The notes under the pieces were generated by a model. It ran no database searches. It was not told the origin of the DNA and worked only from the letters and a program-made list of their open reading frames with translations. Of a stretch of DNA of 64,000 nucleotides, positions 23,640-34,947 are shown piece by piece. Positions within the stretch are counted from its first letter, which is position 1. Each line of letters opens with the position of its first letter. A program made the position numbers and the translations under genes. The DNA is from Vandiemenella viatica (taxonomy: Eukaryota; Arthropoda; Insecta; Orthoptera; Morabidae): the NCBI GenBank assembly GCA_031002005.1, contig CM061918.1:38878947-38942946 (forward strand). The letters are read 5' to 3'.

Positions 23640-26425
23640 ATTAGACATGAGACTATACTGGCTTTAATGTCAAGATTACACAAGGCAACCTTGAGTCAGT
23701 CTCCAAGCTAAGGATCACACAACTCAATGCCAAGAGAAGTCCCACCAATATTATCTGCCTCCAGGAACCATACTCTCAATAAGGAAAAATTTCATACATG
23801 CTGGTGATATCACAAGTAATCACAATTGGCCCGAGACCTATGTCAGCCGTAATAATATTCAATAAGCACATTGGAGTGACTAAGCTAGTGCAATTTTGTG
23901 ATGAGCACACCACATGTGTGGAGATTAGCACATACTAGGGCAATTTCATTCCACTGAACATATATTTTCAGTATCGAGAAGAAATCAAACCGTATTTGAA
24001 AAAAATAAGGGAAATACATTTAGCACTCTCAGAGCAACTGATGGTAATAAAGGCTGACGTAAATGCAAAGTCAGTTCTGTGGCTCAGTCATTACACAGAT
24101 GCTAGGAGTGAATTGTTAGGTAGATTTGATTAATGAATTGCAGCTGGAGGGCAGGAAGCAGATAGCATAATCCTTACACCTACAACAACACAACTGGTGC
24201 CAGCATCAACATCTACGTAACTCTAACAAATAACGCTGAAGGGAATTTGCCGCATTACTGGTGAGTCATAGACAACATGACAACCAGTCCACAACATCAT
24301 AACAGTTTGATATTTGGAGGTAAAGGAGAAATGCTGACCCCGGAAAAATCTACTTCAGAAGGCAATACAACCTAAGACAGGCATCATGGCAGAGGATAGA
24401 GGAAGCTTTTTGTGCTCTGGTAGTATCAGAAGAAGACTTAAATGTGGCGAAGGAATTACCATGGGTGAATCAAGACACAATGAGTGCTACTGTTCCTCTG
24501 AAGAAGATTGGTAGAACAACAGATAGATCCTGGACTGTGGAATTGCTGGCACTGAAAGCAAAAGTAAGGAAAGTTAGAAAAGCCCACCAAAGAAGCAGAG
24601 TAGCTGCAGAAAGAGATTTTCTTCCTGTTAGATACCGGCAATTGAAAGTAGAATACAAGCAAAATTCTAATAACCAAGCAAAGTAAGTAGAAGTTGTTTA
24701 TAAAAGAAAATATGAAGGTTAATTCATTGGGAAATCCATATAAATTAGCTGCTGGTAAAATATAACCTCCAACCATGTTGTCCTCATTCTGAAGAAAAGA
24801 TGAATCAATTACAATTAACTGAAGGAATCAATGGATGAACTGTTGAACATGTTGCTGCCACACGATAGACCACAGGAAAACACTAGGTCAAAAAGTGACC
24901 TCTTATGTGATATGCTGCAACCCTATATCAGTGGAGAGATGGGCAGCAAAAACTCTCAGGATGAGGTGATAACAGCAATCAATTCTCTGAGCTTGGGAAA
25001 GGCACCAGAACCAGATGGAATCCCGGCTGAGATGCTCCAGAAGTTGGTCTGAGATGTAGCCTCAATTCTGTGCAGACTATTTAACAAATGTCTTAGGCAG
25101 GGAAGAATACCAAACATCTGTAAGCGTGGGAAAGTTGTAATATTCAAGAAAGGAAACAAAGATTCTCTCATAATGAAATTATACCATCCAATCTGCCCAT
25201 TAAATGTGATGGTGGAGGTGCATGAAAAAGTCCTTTGTAAAAAGCTTCAAGACTTTAGAACAGCCAGAGGAATGAATCCAGATCAGTATGGTTTCAGGGC
25301 AAGAACTGAGGATGCAATAAACCGAGCCACCGAAGGGTCAGGGAAGAAATATGTTGTGGGAATCCTGGTTGACATCTCGGGGGCTTTTGACAACTTGTGA
25401 GGCCAGCATTGTTTGCAAGACTCCAGCAAATTCATCACTGTCCAAAGCAGCTGTACTACAGTCTGAGAGACTACTGGAAGTGTAGGATTGTTACTATGAG
25501 ATGCCCTAACAACATAATCAAGAGAGACATTAATAAAGGTTGCACACAGGGATCGGTCTGTGGCCCTATTTTCTGGGATTTAACATTAGAACCAGGACTG
25601 GAAATTCTTCAACAAACATCTGAATTGCTAGAACTAGTTGTCTTCACAGACGAACTTCTTCTGTTAGTTGAAGGGATGTCAAGAGCTGAAATATGCTAAA
25701 AGTTTTTGTGAAGTGGTGCGAGGAAGTTAAATTCGCAACCAATATGACAAGTTACATGGTCTTCACAAATAAGAAGCAACTGGAATAAGATCCTATTATT
25801 AAGATAGATAAGACGAAAATACGCAGAAGTCCAGGCACCAGATACTTGGGCCTGTGGCTGGATGAAGGCCTTAACTTTCGGGCCCACCTGGAGGTGGTCT
25901 GCGGAAGAACTCTATGGGCAATGCATGGAATCATAAGTATAGGTCACAGACAGTACCAGATCCCTGCTTTGGTAATGAAGTCTTACAACAATCGTATACT
26001 CACATCAAATATCGGCTACGCAGCTAGCATCTGGGCAAAACAACTGAGAAAGGTTAAACCAAAGGTTACAACGAAACATACGAATTAAGCTTACAGGCGT
26101 ATATCTTACAAATTAATATCAGCTCTTATAGTAGCAGCATGTGTAATGCCCCTGGATCTAGAAATGAAAAGAAGAGGAGCTATGTATTGGCTGAGAAAGA
26201 GCAGGATGGATGTGATTGTGGAAATAGTTGGGAAACAGGTAACCATAAAGGAGGAACTGTGGAATGTATCGATTGAGGGATGGCAAAACGAGTGAGACAC
26301 TAGTGAAACAGGTTGTAGAAAGTACAACATGCTCCCATCCGATAGCTGAAAGAATCAGTATGGAATTCTTTCAACCTTTTCCAGGGCTAATTCAATACAT
26401 AACCGCCATGGATCATACAGAAGCT
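23640..26425 (+). pseudogene. R1-like LINE, left part (EN and RT)
   Basis: A non-LTR retrotransposon in + orientation, many times broken. Endonuclease: RITQLNAKRSPTNIICLQEP, then MSAVIIFNKHIGVTKLVQF and IYFQYREEIKPYL, then an A-D-x-N-A-K-S block. Reverse transcriptase: SLSLGKAPEPDGIPAEMLQK, QYGFRARTEDAIN, VVGILVDISGAFDNL, GCTQGSVCGPIFW; the expected Y-x-N-D-L/F-x-D-D box is altered (VFTDELLLLVEG). After it comes RYLGLWLDEGLNFRAHLEVV. The strings VVGI-D-x-S-G-A-F-D-N-L and G-L-x-L-D-x-x-L are typical of the R1 clade. The element is cut at 26425 by the Jockey-like insertion and resumes at 31811. Confidence 0.85.
26413..26425. repeat. 13-bp target-site duplication, left copy
   Basis: TCATACAGAAGCT, repeated exactly at 31811-31823. 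It marks the point in the R1-like LINE where the Jockey-like element inserted. Confidence 0.9.
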
Positions 26426-26768
26426 GAGAGAGTGGCTCTATCAATCTCCCTTAGCCCTTAGGTTAAGGGATTCTTGTCAGAAGTACTTGCCGTCTTGGCA
26501 TTGCCTTCTTTTATTTGCTGTTTCCGTGTAAGTGCTTGTTTTACTTTTATATTTTTCATTTCTATTGAACCTTTTATTTTTATATATATATATATATTAT
26601 ATTAAAAATTAGTTTAATTTAATTTAACAGTGTACGTGCATCCGTTTTGCGCTGTATTTATCTTTTTCTCACTAGTTTTCTTCTGTCAGAAACTGGAGTG
26701 GTCTTCTATGTGGACCCTCGTATATGTCGTAGTGCCCTAGAGAGCGAATAAGGTGGTTGTCGCTCTCC

Positions 26769-29352
26769 TCAGTTTTTTGGTAAAAATGTCTTGCTATTTT
26801 TTTTATATCTATCCAGAAGTTTCGGGATCCCCGCTGTCTTGTGGAGGATGTCTGTCAGGAATCTCATTGGCAGGTGGAGTGCTCTCTTCAGCGCCTTGTT
26901 TTGCATTCTCTGCAGCTTCTCAATACGCGTTCTTGCAGCATATCCCCATACAGGGGATGCATATTCCATAATCGGACGCACCAGTGCTTGATATAATTGG
27001 AGGCCGCATCTGGGTGGTAGTGTGCTACTGTAATTCAACACTGGATAAAGTTGCCCCAGTCGTTGAAGAACTCTACGCCTGACGTCTTCGAAGTGCGGCT
27101 TCCATGTTAGTTTCGTATCTAGGGTCACCCCAAGATACTTTGCCGTGGTCACCAAGGGGATTCTCTCCCCGAAGAGCCTCAGCATCGGTCGTGGTGGCTT
27201 ACACCTCCGCATCAACATGATGGCCTGGCTCTTTGATGCGTTGATCTTAATTCTCCACTTGGTGGCCCACTCCTCGACGTCTTTCAGCACTGCTCGGAGG
27301 TGGTGCGTCCCACAAGGATCCGGCAGCGTGACGTAGTGAAGATCGCCGTGTCGTCAGCGTATAATGCAAGCTTGGTTTGTTGACCCATCGGAATATCCGC
27401 TGTGTATAGCGTGTAGAGCACTGGGCCCAGCACACTACCTTGAGGTACCCCGGCACGGATGGGTCTTGTTGTTGATTTTGCGTTGCCTATTTTCACCATG
27501 AAAGTTCTTTGCTGGAGATAGCTCTTCAATAACAGAAGATATGGTCCTGGAACTCCAAGTGTGGCCATTTTGTAGAGTAGCCCTCCGTGCCACACGAAGT
27601 CAGAGGCCTTCGCCACGTCAAGGAGGACCACGCCGTAGTGCTCTCTTGTGTTGAATGCTGCGGTTGCTTTGTCGACGACCCTCAGCAGTTGGTGCGTGGT
27701 TGAATGGCCAGGTCGGAAACCGTGCTGCTCTGCTGGTATCATACCTCCGTCGCGGATGTGCACCTGCAGTTGCTTGAGTAACAGCCTCTCAAACAGTTTG
27801 CTGAGATTAGGTAGGAGGCTGATTGGTCTACAGTTCTGCGGGTCAGCTGCGTTTTTGCCAGGCTTAGGAATTGGGATGATCACCGCTCTTTTCCATGCTG
27901 CCGGGAACACTTTGGTCCTCGCGATCTTGTTGAATAATTCTATTAGCCTCACGATGGCACCTGCTGGTAGATTCTTCAGTACCCTGTTGGTGATGCCGTC
28001 GTGTCCCGGTGCCTTGTCCGGGGGAAACTTTGAGATCTCTTCCCGTAGGTCATCGATGGTGAATGGGTCGATTTCACCCTCTTCTTCTTCGCCGTTGACT
28101 CTAAGGTACCGACGGAGGTGTTGCTTGACTCTCTGGCAGTGGCGTCTGTCTATTGTCTCCGCGACGGGTCTAAAGTTCCCCTCAAATACATCCGCCAGCG
28201 TGTTGGCTTTGTCTGTTGGCTTACAGACAAGACCATTCGCTCCGTTCAGGGGTGGTATTCGGCTGCGACGTCTAGTGAGTTGCTTGGTCTGCTTCCAAGC
28301 CGTACCGTCTTTTACTTGCAATGTTGACACCTTGTCTGCCCACTGTTAGTTTCGGTGCTCGGTTATCCTGACTTTGATCTCGCGGATCAGGCGATTTAGG
28401 TGTCGTCTGTCCTCGGGCCATCTGGTTTCTTGCCAGAGACGGGCTGCCCTGTCCTTAATTGTAATCATCTCCAGGATGTCAGCTGGAAGGCTCTTCTGCT
28501 GCGCACCACTCCGTGATGGTGGTGTTGCAGAGTCGGCTGCTGTTTTGATGTGGTCCGTGATTTTTTCAAGCTCGACATCAACATCTTCATCAGCCTCTTC
28601 CCTGTGTAGCTGTTCTGCCAGGATTATTTTGAATTGCTGCCAATCTGCCTTTTGATAATTTTTTCCTTTTTCACTGTTTTGTTCCGCTTCTACATCTGGT
28701 GCTTCTATAATCACTGGCTTGTGGTCTGATGATAAGCGGTTTACCACTCTGGCTTCCAAGAGACCTGGAATATTCCTTGCAATAGCAATGTCCAACACGT
28801 CTCCGCGGTGGCGATGGTTTTTTGGGGTGTGTGTTGGCACGTCTGGTGCAAACACAGTACAGTCGTATCGGTTTGCCACTCGTAGCAGCCTGCGCCCGCT
28901 AATGTTGGTGGCTCTGCTGTTCCACATTTGATGCTTTGAGTTCAGATCTCCCGCGATAAGTAATCTCTCAGGGATTGAGAGGAGTGCCTCCAGGTCCGCT
29001 TCATCTATGTGATTTCATGGTGGATGATAAACTGAGATCACGTTGACGGGCCCATCGGATGTCTCCACGACAACTCCCGTGGTTTCGATGGAGGTCATCG
29101 CCGGCGGTAGTGTGGCAGCGTGGAGCGTATCAAGACGGCCGTTCCTCCTCCAGCTGTGGGGCGGTCGTACCGGTACACCCTGAAGTTCCTCGCCGACAGC
29201 CTGATCTGCAGTTTAAGGTGTGTCTCGCAAATGAGGCATATGTCTATGCTTTCGTCTAGAAGGAACTGTCTTAGTTCTCCCTGCTGTTTGAAGACTCCAT
29301 TAGCGTTCCATGAACAGAACGTGAGACTATTTGCATGTCTATGCCTGTTCAT
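26769..29352 (-). pseudogene. Jockey-like ORF2: endonuclease and RT
   Basis: Starts at ATG 29352 (MNRHRHANSLTFCSWNANGV), an apurinic-type endonuclease start, with ICLICETHLKL and YRYDRPTAGGGTAVLIR. After an interrupted stretch the endonuclease ends with LLRVANRYDCTVFAPD and SSDHKPVII. The RT runs from about 28330 to 27290: DKAPGHDGITNRVLKNLP, NCRPISLLPNLSKLFERLLL, HGFRPGHSTTHQLLRVVD, GVPQGSVLGPVLYTLYTADI, and the catalytic box LALYADDTAIF intact. A frameshift near 27290 leads to KYLGVTLDTKLTWKPHFEDV and QRMQNKALKRALHLP; the stop is at 26769. I count at least three breaks. Confidence 0.9.
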
Positions 29353-31610
29353 GGTTGGGTGTCTTGCTTTCGGTTGAATTTGTAATTCCTTCCACGATCT
29401 TCTGTGGGAGGCTTTCCAGTTGGGCCATTAGGGTGGACATCTGTGTCAGCATCTTCTGGAGCAGCTGGGTGACGCTGGGATGGTCTTCCTGACGTATCCG
29501 GTTGGCGTTCATTAGGGCCAGATTTTGTGGATTGGCCGGAGGTTGGGGCCATGGTTGACTGGTGGTATCGCTGTCAGCTGTTGTCTGGTGGCCAGGAAGA
29601 ACTGGCCACTCTGAAGTTTCAGCCGCATGTGAAGGAGGCTTTGGGTTGTCTGGTTGTCTGTAGATTGGTTTTGCTGGCGGTGGGTCGCTACGCGTCCTCG
29701 CAGTCTGACCAGTGCTTGTTTGGCAGTGGGACATCCCCTCCAGGAAGCCACATGGTTTCCCCCACAGTTTGCACATATGGGTTTGCCTTGCCCCCTCTGC
29801 ATTTCACATGCCTTGCTGCCATGAATTGCTCTGCATTTTACGCAGCACTCTGGCATTTGACAGTGCTTCTGTACGTGTCCAAATGCCTGGCAGCGATGAC
29901 ACTGAGGTGGTCCTCTACTTCATCGCATTTTCTCAACACTCACTGTCAATCCAGCTGGTCTACGAAGATGATAAATTGTGCGATTTTCCGGGCTGTCTAC
30001 TACGGTAATCGCGTAAAGGGAGAGTTGGTACCCGGCATTTTCATCTGCGTGACCGATAGTGCATCATAACCGCTGTTTTCCAATTCGATCTTGACGTCGT
30101 CTGCGGCAAACATCAAGGGTGCACCTCTCAGAACTACTTTTAGGTGCCTTGTAGGGGTGGAGGACTAGGTGAAGAAGTCAATGCTACTCTCCTGAGGGCC
30201 TCTATCACGGAGTTGAAGTCATCTAAACAGTATAACTTCACCTTATATTGGTTTCCCGTTCGAGGCTCCATAGCAATGTGCCGCTGGCATTTTGAGTTGA
30301 TCTTGTCGTGCAGCACATTGTAGCTCCCATTGCCTTGTAGGGTGGAGGAGTAGGTGAAGAAGTCTATGCTACTCTCTCCGAGGGCCTCTATAGCGGAGTT
30401 GAAGTCATCTAAACAGTATAACTTCACCTTATATCGGTTTCCCGTTTGAGGCTCCATAGCAATGTTCCGCTGGCATTTTGAGTTGATCTTGTCGTGCAGC
30501 ACCTTGTAGCTCCCACTGTATGATATAATTATAGGCGGTATGGTTTTCAGATGTGGTACTGGATTCGGATCTGTCGTCTCTTGTTGTTCTTCATCCTCGG
30601 TAGCTAAATTCGAGAACCTGTTGCTCGTCTCTGTATTGCTGTTTTTGCTCGTCATTTGTTGTATCACCCGAGCAGTTTTCTTTGGGCGTCTGAATTCGCC
30701 CTCGTCTTCACCACTGTTTCTGCCGAGTGACAGTCCCGCTGGAAGTGACGTGGCAGCTTCCGGTTGTGTGTCAGTTTGGGGGATGACATCAGCTGGGTGA
30801 ACATCTTTGAAGTGGAGTCTGCAGTCTTCTGCTGGTGTTTAGTTGGCTGTTTGTTGTTCGTCTTAACTGCATGGGTATTTCCTGGTGGCGCCGTGACAAC
30901 TGTGACCCGTGGAACCGCCTTCTTATTGGTTGGACCAGCCTGCGGCTGGCGGTCAACTATGCGCTTGGAGACGCTGGCTGAGTGAAGCTGTCTCGCCCCT
31001 CCAGCGCCCCGCGCCGCTAACCCTCCAACCCCTCCCCCTGCTGGAGCTGTGGACTGGGGAGCAGCTCTGGGTGCGTGCACCCCGACCCGCGGCCGGGGAG
31101 CCACTGACTGCTTGTTGCTGGAGGGCTTCCCTCCGCCGCTCGAGTCTGTCACCCCACATGCTACCTGGGCCCTACCCTTCAGCCACCATTTGGACCGGTC
31201 CTAGCACGTCCTCCCCTTCCAGCGCAGAGTAGACTCGTCTTTGGAATGCGGTCTCCGTTTCGCAAGCAGAGTACTGTGAGGGTGTTGATATATCCTTATT
31301 CACGTCAGGCGTGGTAGTACAAATATTCACAATGTAGGATGGCGCGGATGAAATACTCACAATGTCGGCCGGCGCGGATGTATTTTCAATCACTATTCTG
31401 TTCTTTTTCATATCTTGTGAGCTCCGGTGGGCTGATGGCGGCGTCGGCTGGTCTTTTCGTGGCGTTTGCACACGTACTATTTACAACTGGAGTATTCACG
31501 TCGCGAAAAAGTTCAGCGCTTTTGCCAGCGGAAACCGAAGGGGAAATTAAAATGCACTCTTCACCCTCTCTGCTGCACTCCTTGCTGCGAACGATACAGT
31601 TAATTACCAC
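29339..31610 (-). pseudogene. Jockey-like ORF1 (gag-like)
   Basis: The nucleic-acid binding protein of the element, in several frames. The N-terminal part has residues like NATKRPADAAISPPELTRY and proline/alanine-rich low complexity. The middle (30140-30667) carries a segment repeated twice in tandem. The C-terminal part has two zinc knuckles, CVKCRAIHGSKAC and CANCGGNHVASWRGC, the C-A-N-C-G-G-N-H form usual in Jockey-clade gag proteins. A glutamine/proline-rich tail ends at 29339, overlapping ORF2. Confidence 0.8.
30146..30517 (-). repeat. 186-bp tandem duplication in ORF1
   Basis: Two adjacent copies, 30146-30331 and 30332-30517, with few differences. 186 is 62 codons, so the frame continues: both encode VLHDKINSKCQR-IAMEP and YKVKLYCLDDFNS-IEAL. 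This is the pre-zinc-finger part of Jockey-type gag. Confidence 0.9.
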
Positions 31611-31810
31611 ATCTGCACTTTTTGTTTTCTTTCTCTGCTCGAAAGATAGTTCTTGAGCTCATCAGCTCTCACGGGCTTGATTCGCTTAATATAATTGCGA
31701 TCAACCGACAGCGAACGCGAACCATTATCAACGTTATGTGGAGTTAACTCCGAGAACTGATCGCTGCGGTCAGATATACCTCCCGCACGATGGCTAGCCA
31801 GCGATTGGTC

Positions 31811-32300
31811 TCATACAGAAGCTACCTACATAAATGTGGACTTTCAAAAACCAGTAGCTATGAGTGTGGAGAGGAAAGAACACCAGAGCACTTGGCGTGG
31901 GAATGTTGAATGACAGTTGAGATGAGGTTCACACAGCAACAACAGCTACATGGGATGAGGATATTCGATATACTGTGATCTGAGAGACTGTGGCACAAGA
32001 TGAATGAAAGTGCAGAAACAGTCTATCAAATTGAAAATCAAATATATTTGGAGCGGAAGAAAGCTGAGGGGGGAAACTGACGAAGACATTCACCATAACC
32101 TGCTGAAATCACCTAAGACTTTACCAGAGAAGTCTCCCTTCTGAGTGACTGCTGGAGTCCCCCATGTATTCCAGGAGGGTAGCTTCTTGAAGCACTGGGG
32201 TCTCCGTCACAATCGATACCAGGAGAGACAGTTATGGGCTCTTTAAAAGATATGTTGAAGATAGCTGTTAAGACAGTAGGATAGTAAGGATTTTTTAAAT
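31811..32300 (+). pseudogene. R1-like LINE, right part (C-terminal zinc motif)
   Basis: Continuation of the R1-like ORF2 after the Jockey insertion. Removing the insertion and one copy of the duplication restores the frame HGSYRSYLHKCGLSK followed by YECGEERTPEHLAWEC, the C-x-C-G...H...C zinc motif at the end of R1-type ORF2. A stop and further broken frames run to about 32090, then a 3' untranslated end to about 32300. Confidence 0.85.
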
Positions 32301-32307
32301 ACATATA

Positions 32308-32615
32308 CACTGAAGAGCCAAAGAAACTGGTATAGGCATGCGTATGCAAACACAGAGATATGTAAACACTCAGAGTATGGCGCTACGGTCGGCAATGCCT
32401 ATATAAGACAACAGGTGTCTGGCACAAGCATTAGATCAGTTATTGCTGTTACAATGGCAAGTTATCACAATTTAAGCGAGTTTGAATGTGGTGTTATAGT
32501 CAGCACATGAGAGATGGGACACAGCATCTCCGAGGTAGCAACAATGTGGGGTTTTTCCCGTATGACCATTTCACGAGTGCACCGAGAATATCGGGTTTCC
32601 CGGCGTATCTTTGAT
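32308..32615 (+). pseudogene. Tc1-like element, 5' end only
   Basis: After TA (32306-32307) the terminus CACTGAAGAGCCAAAGAAAC is that of a Tc1-like family common in insects. ATG 32454 opens MASYHNLSEFECGVIVST, a stop, then MGHSISEVATMWGFSRMTIS, the paired-type DNA-binding domain of the transposase. The sequence departs from the family at about 32600, where a foldback-like segment begins. Confidence 0.7.
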
Positions 32616-33040
32616 ATAAATTCTCGAGACTAAACATTGTGATTAATAGTGGTAGAATAATGTGAATGGTGATGCAATTTGAACAGTGACGTTATGCGAA
32701 CATTGACGTGTGTAATCCATCTTCTTTCCATTTATAACAAGCTCGGCTTTGGTTTACGCTATGGAGCCAACTGTCAGTACAACGTTTGTGTATATCTACA
32801 CCTGGTTCTGCAACCGACCAATCACAGTCACGGAATGGTTATGTCATTGGAGTCAGCCAATCGGACGTCGACAACGATCCTGGCTCACTTCTGTTCCGCT
32901 ATTCAGTTCAGTTTTTGTTGTTCCTTTAGATACAACGGACCTGATGATGGCAGCAGTGCAAGTCGCCAAAAGCTTGTCAGTGGAAAATGTAATCCGGCGG
33001 CAAACCCGCGAAGAATTTATGTCAAATATACTGCTGGAAG
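32596..33040. mobile_element. Possible foldback insertion 3
   Basis: Starts TTTCCCGGCGTAT, the same 13 bases found in the left tail of foldback insertion 2 (37576-37588). It is followed by TTTGATATAAATTCTCG, whose inverted, imperfect match TTTGACATAAATTCTTCG is the reverse complement of a stretch near 33012-33032. A block ACCTGATGATGGCAGC lies inside the right arm, as CTGATGAAG does in insertion 2. Arms are short and no target duplication was found. Confidence 0.35.
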
Positions 33041-33819
33041 ATGTGTGACATACACCATGCCTCCACTACTTTCACCAACCCTGTCACAGGGGAAAGCTTC
33101 CCTATCATAGGACACGCCACCTGTGAAACCTTCCATGTAATTTACCACTTAACATGGAACCGGTTTCATTTATAGGTTTAACCATAAATCCACTTTCCAT
33201 AAGAATAAATGGCCACCGACAAACAGTGTCCACATGGAACCCAAAGTATCCAGTGTCTGCCCATGCAGTCACCCATGACTCGAATAATTTCAACTCTTGT
33301 TTCACACTCCGGGCTATCAGAGTCCTCTCTAATAGCAGCAGCTCCTCTGATCTCAGAAGGTGGGAACTCGCCTACCAGTACAAACTGGGCACAAGGCAGC
33401 CACCTGGTCTCAACTTTAGATAGTACCCAGTCATTACTATTATTATTTTTACTTATGTATACCCTTTTTTAATCTTCTCTTTGTCTCCATCCCCACTACC
33501 TATATTGAACCACCACTAACCTGAGGTGATGTTTACTTCATAGAATCTTTGGTTTTAATTTTTTTTTAGAATTATTAGTGTATTATTATTTTTTACATTT
33601 TTGTAATTTATATATGTGTATATATATATATTTTAATTTTTCATATTTAGATTTAATTATATTTTGCTCTTCCAATCGACCAGAGATCATTTTGGAATAT
33701 TTATCTATGCTTGCGTATTAGCTCTGAATCACTGCCCCTCCCTTTCCTCTGTTTGGATTTTCCCCCATCATTTTCTTGGCCAATGGTCATTCTGAGAGAC
33801 AGACTCCATCACCCACCTA
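33041..33819. other. Unresolved repeat-like sequence
   Basis: Pyrimidine-rich on + with open frames on both strands (about 33105-33423) that look like the non-coding 3' region of a retroelement. A TA-rich stretch lies at 33605-33635. It probably belongs with the family B tail that follows. Confidence 0.35.
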
Positions 33820-33965
33820 CCATAATGTTCTCCTGTTGATAAAGGGCTTGTCTCGAAAATTTCTTTTATCAGTTGTGTTTTTGTCTTTTCTCTGTGTTCG
33901 TGCCCCACAACCATCATTTAAAGGTTAGTGATAGCTCATTTCCCTATCCTAATTTAATTCCTTTT
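33820..33965 (+). repeat. Dispersed repeat family B tail
   Basis: Shares with 60440-60595 (inverted) the ordered blocks TAATGTTCTC-TGTTGATAAA, ACAACCATCAT, and ATTTCCCTATCCTA, and more weakly with 8350-8490. It looks like a retroelement 3' end; parent unknown. Confidence 0.55.
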
Positions 33966-34689
33966 CGCTACATATCACCTTTACTATTTACTCTATATAT
34001 ATATTTCTGTTTTGTTACAAAAGGCAATGTGATAGTTTTTATTTATTTTTACTTCTGTGTAACATAGCATTTTTTTCTTCCTTAAAATCAAAAACATATG
34101 TACATTTACAAAATGACATTGTACAAGTATAAGAATTATAGTTAATATTTGGTTTTTATGGTTCCTATTGTGAGTTATATGCAAATTTATGCAATAGTAG
34201 TCGATGACTGCATCAAATGTAGATGTTTCAATACTTTCATGGTAAACTTTTGCTATCAAAGTTGTTGTTTGGGCAACACTGGAGCAGACAGAGATGCCAT
34301 GAAGCCGTATCCACTGCGGGTGACAAACTCTGTCACATGTTTCTACTTTCACAAGTAAAGGCACAGCACAAAATATTGTGCTTTTTGTGTTTGTGTAGCA
34401 TTTTTTTGTCATTGCAGCCTGCCTCCTTCCTGTAATTCCTGTTATTTGATTATTACAGGTATTTTTATTATAATTCACAATTACTTTCAGTATCTGGGCA
34501 ATAAGTTCTATTTCTATTTCTTAGTTAAAAAACTAGAAAGAAATGTTGTTACTTAAGTAAGATACTCTACAGATACAAAATAGCCTACAACTGCATGAAA
34601 ATTAAATAATTCTTATTCTAAATAATATTATTAGTACCCTTCCACTTCACAATAATATGAACCAATAACCTCTGCATACCCTACTGTTG
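33966..34689. other. Intron, nothing recognised
   Basis: AT-rich; open frames at 33993-34478 (-) carry no known motif. Confidence 0.4.
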
Positions 34690-34935
34690 GCACAGATTGG
34701 TAGCTCAGTGGTTAAAACCACTGACTGGAGACCAACAGATTGCCGATTTGAATCTGTCTCTCAATAGGGATTTTCATAGGCTTTTAACCCAGCCTTCACC
34801 AGTTGCCCAGCTTGTTATTTAATATGAACTACATCTGTTGTTTGGATTCCATGTTGAACAGTAGGGACATTTTACCTGGTAGGATTACCAGGTAAGGTCA
34901 GATAAGGAGGAACGGAGCTGCCCTCCCTAACTTCA
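34690..34935 (+). mobile_element. tRNA-derived SINE-like sequence (family C)
   Basis: Head ATTGGTAGCTCAGTGGTTAA resembles the A box of a tRNA gene, and GATTTGAATCTG about 45 bases on resembles the B box (GGTTCGAATCC). The rest has no tRNA cloverleaf 3' half and runs into unrelated body sequence with ACCTGGTAGGATTACCAGGT, a palindromic block. This makes it a SINE head rather than a functional tRNA gene. Confidence 0.55.
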
Positions 34936-34947
34936 ATACCAAGCTAA

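Larger units (their letters stand above)
26426..31810 (-). mobile_element. Jockey-like LINE inserted in R1-like LINE
   Basis: A 5,385-bp insertion bounded by the 13-bp duplication TCATACAGAAGCT. On the minus strand it has a GC-rich 5' region (31810 down to about 31610), ORF1 (gag-like), ORF2 (endonuclease plus reverse transcriptase) and a 3' end of about 340 bp with a TA run. ORF1 and ORF2 overlap by 14 bases (ATGAACAGGCATAG). No A-tail is visible at the left junction. Apart from frameshifts it is full length and clearly younger than its host LINE. It is much more GC-rich than the surrounding intron. Confidence 0.9.

Noticed and set aside
27648..28349. Long plus-strand open frame of 233 codons
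   Set aside because: It is the antisense of the Jockey-like RT, which has clear RT motifs on the minus strand; GC-rich codons leave the opposite strand open.
34690..34760. tRNA gene
   Set aside because: A- and B-box-like blocks are present but the 3' half of a cloverleaf is missing and unrelated body sequence follows; called a SINE head instead.
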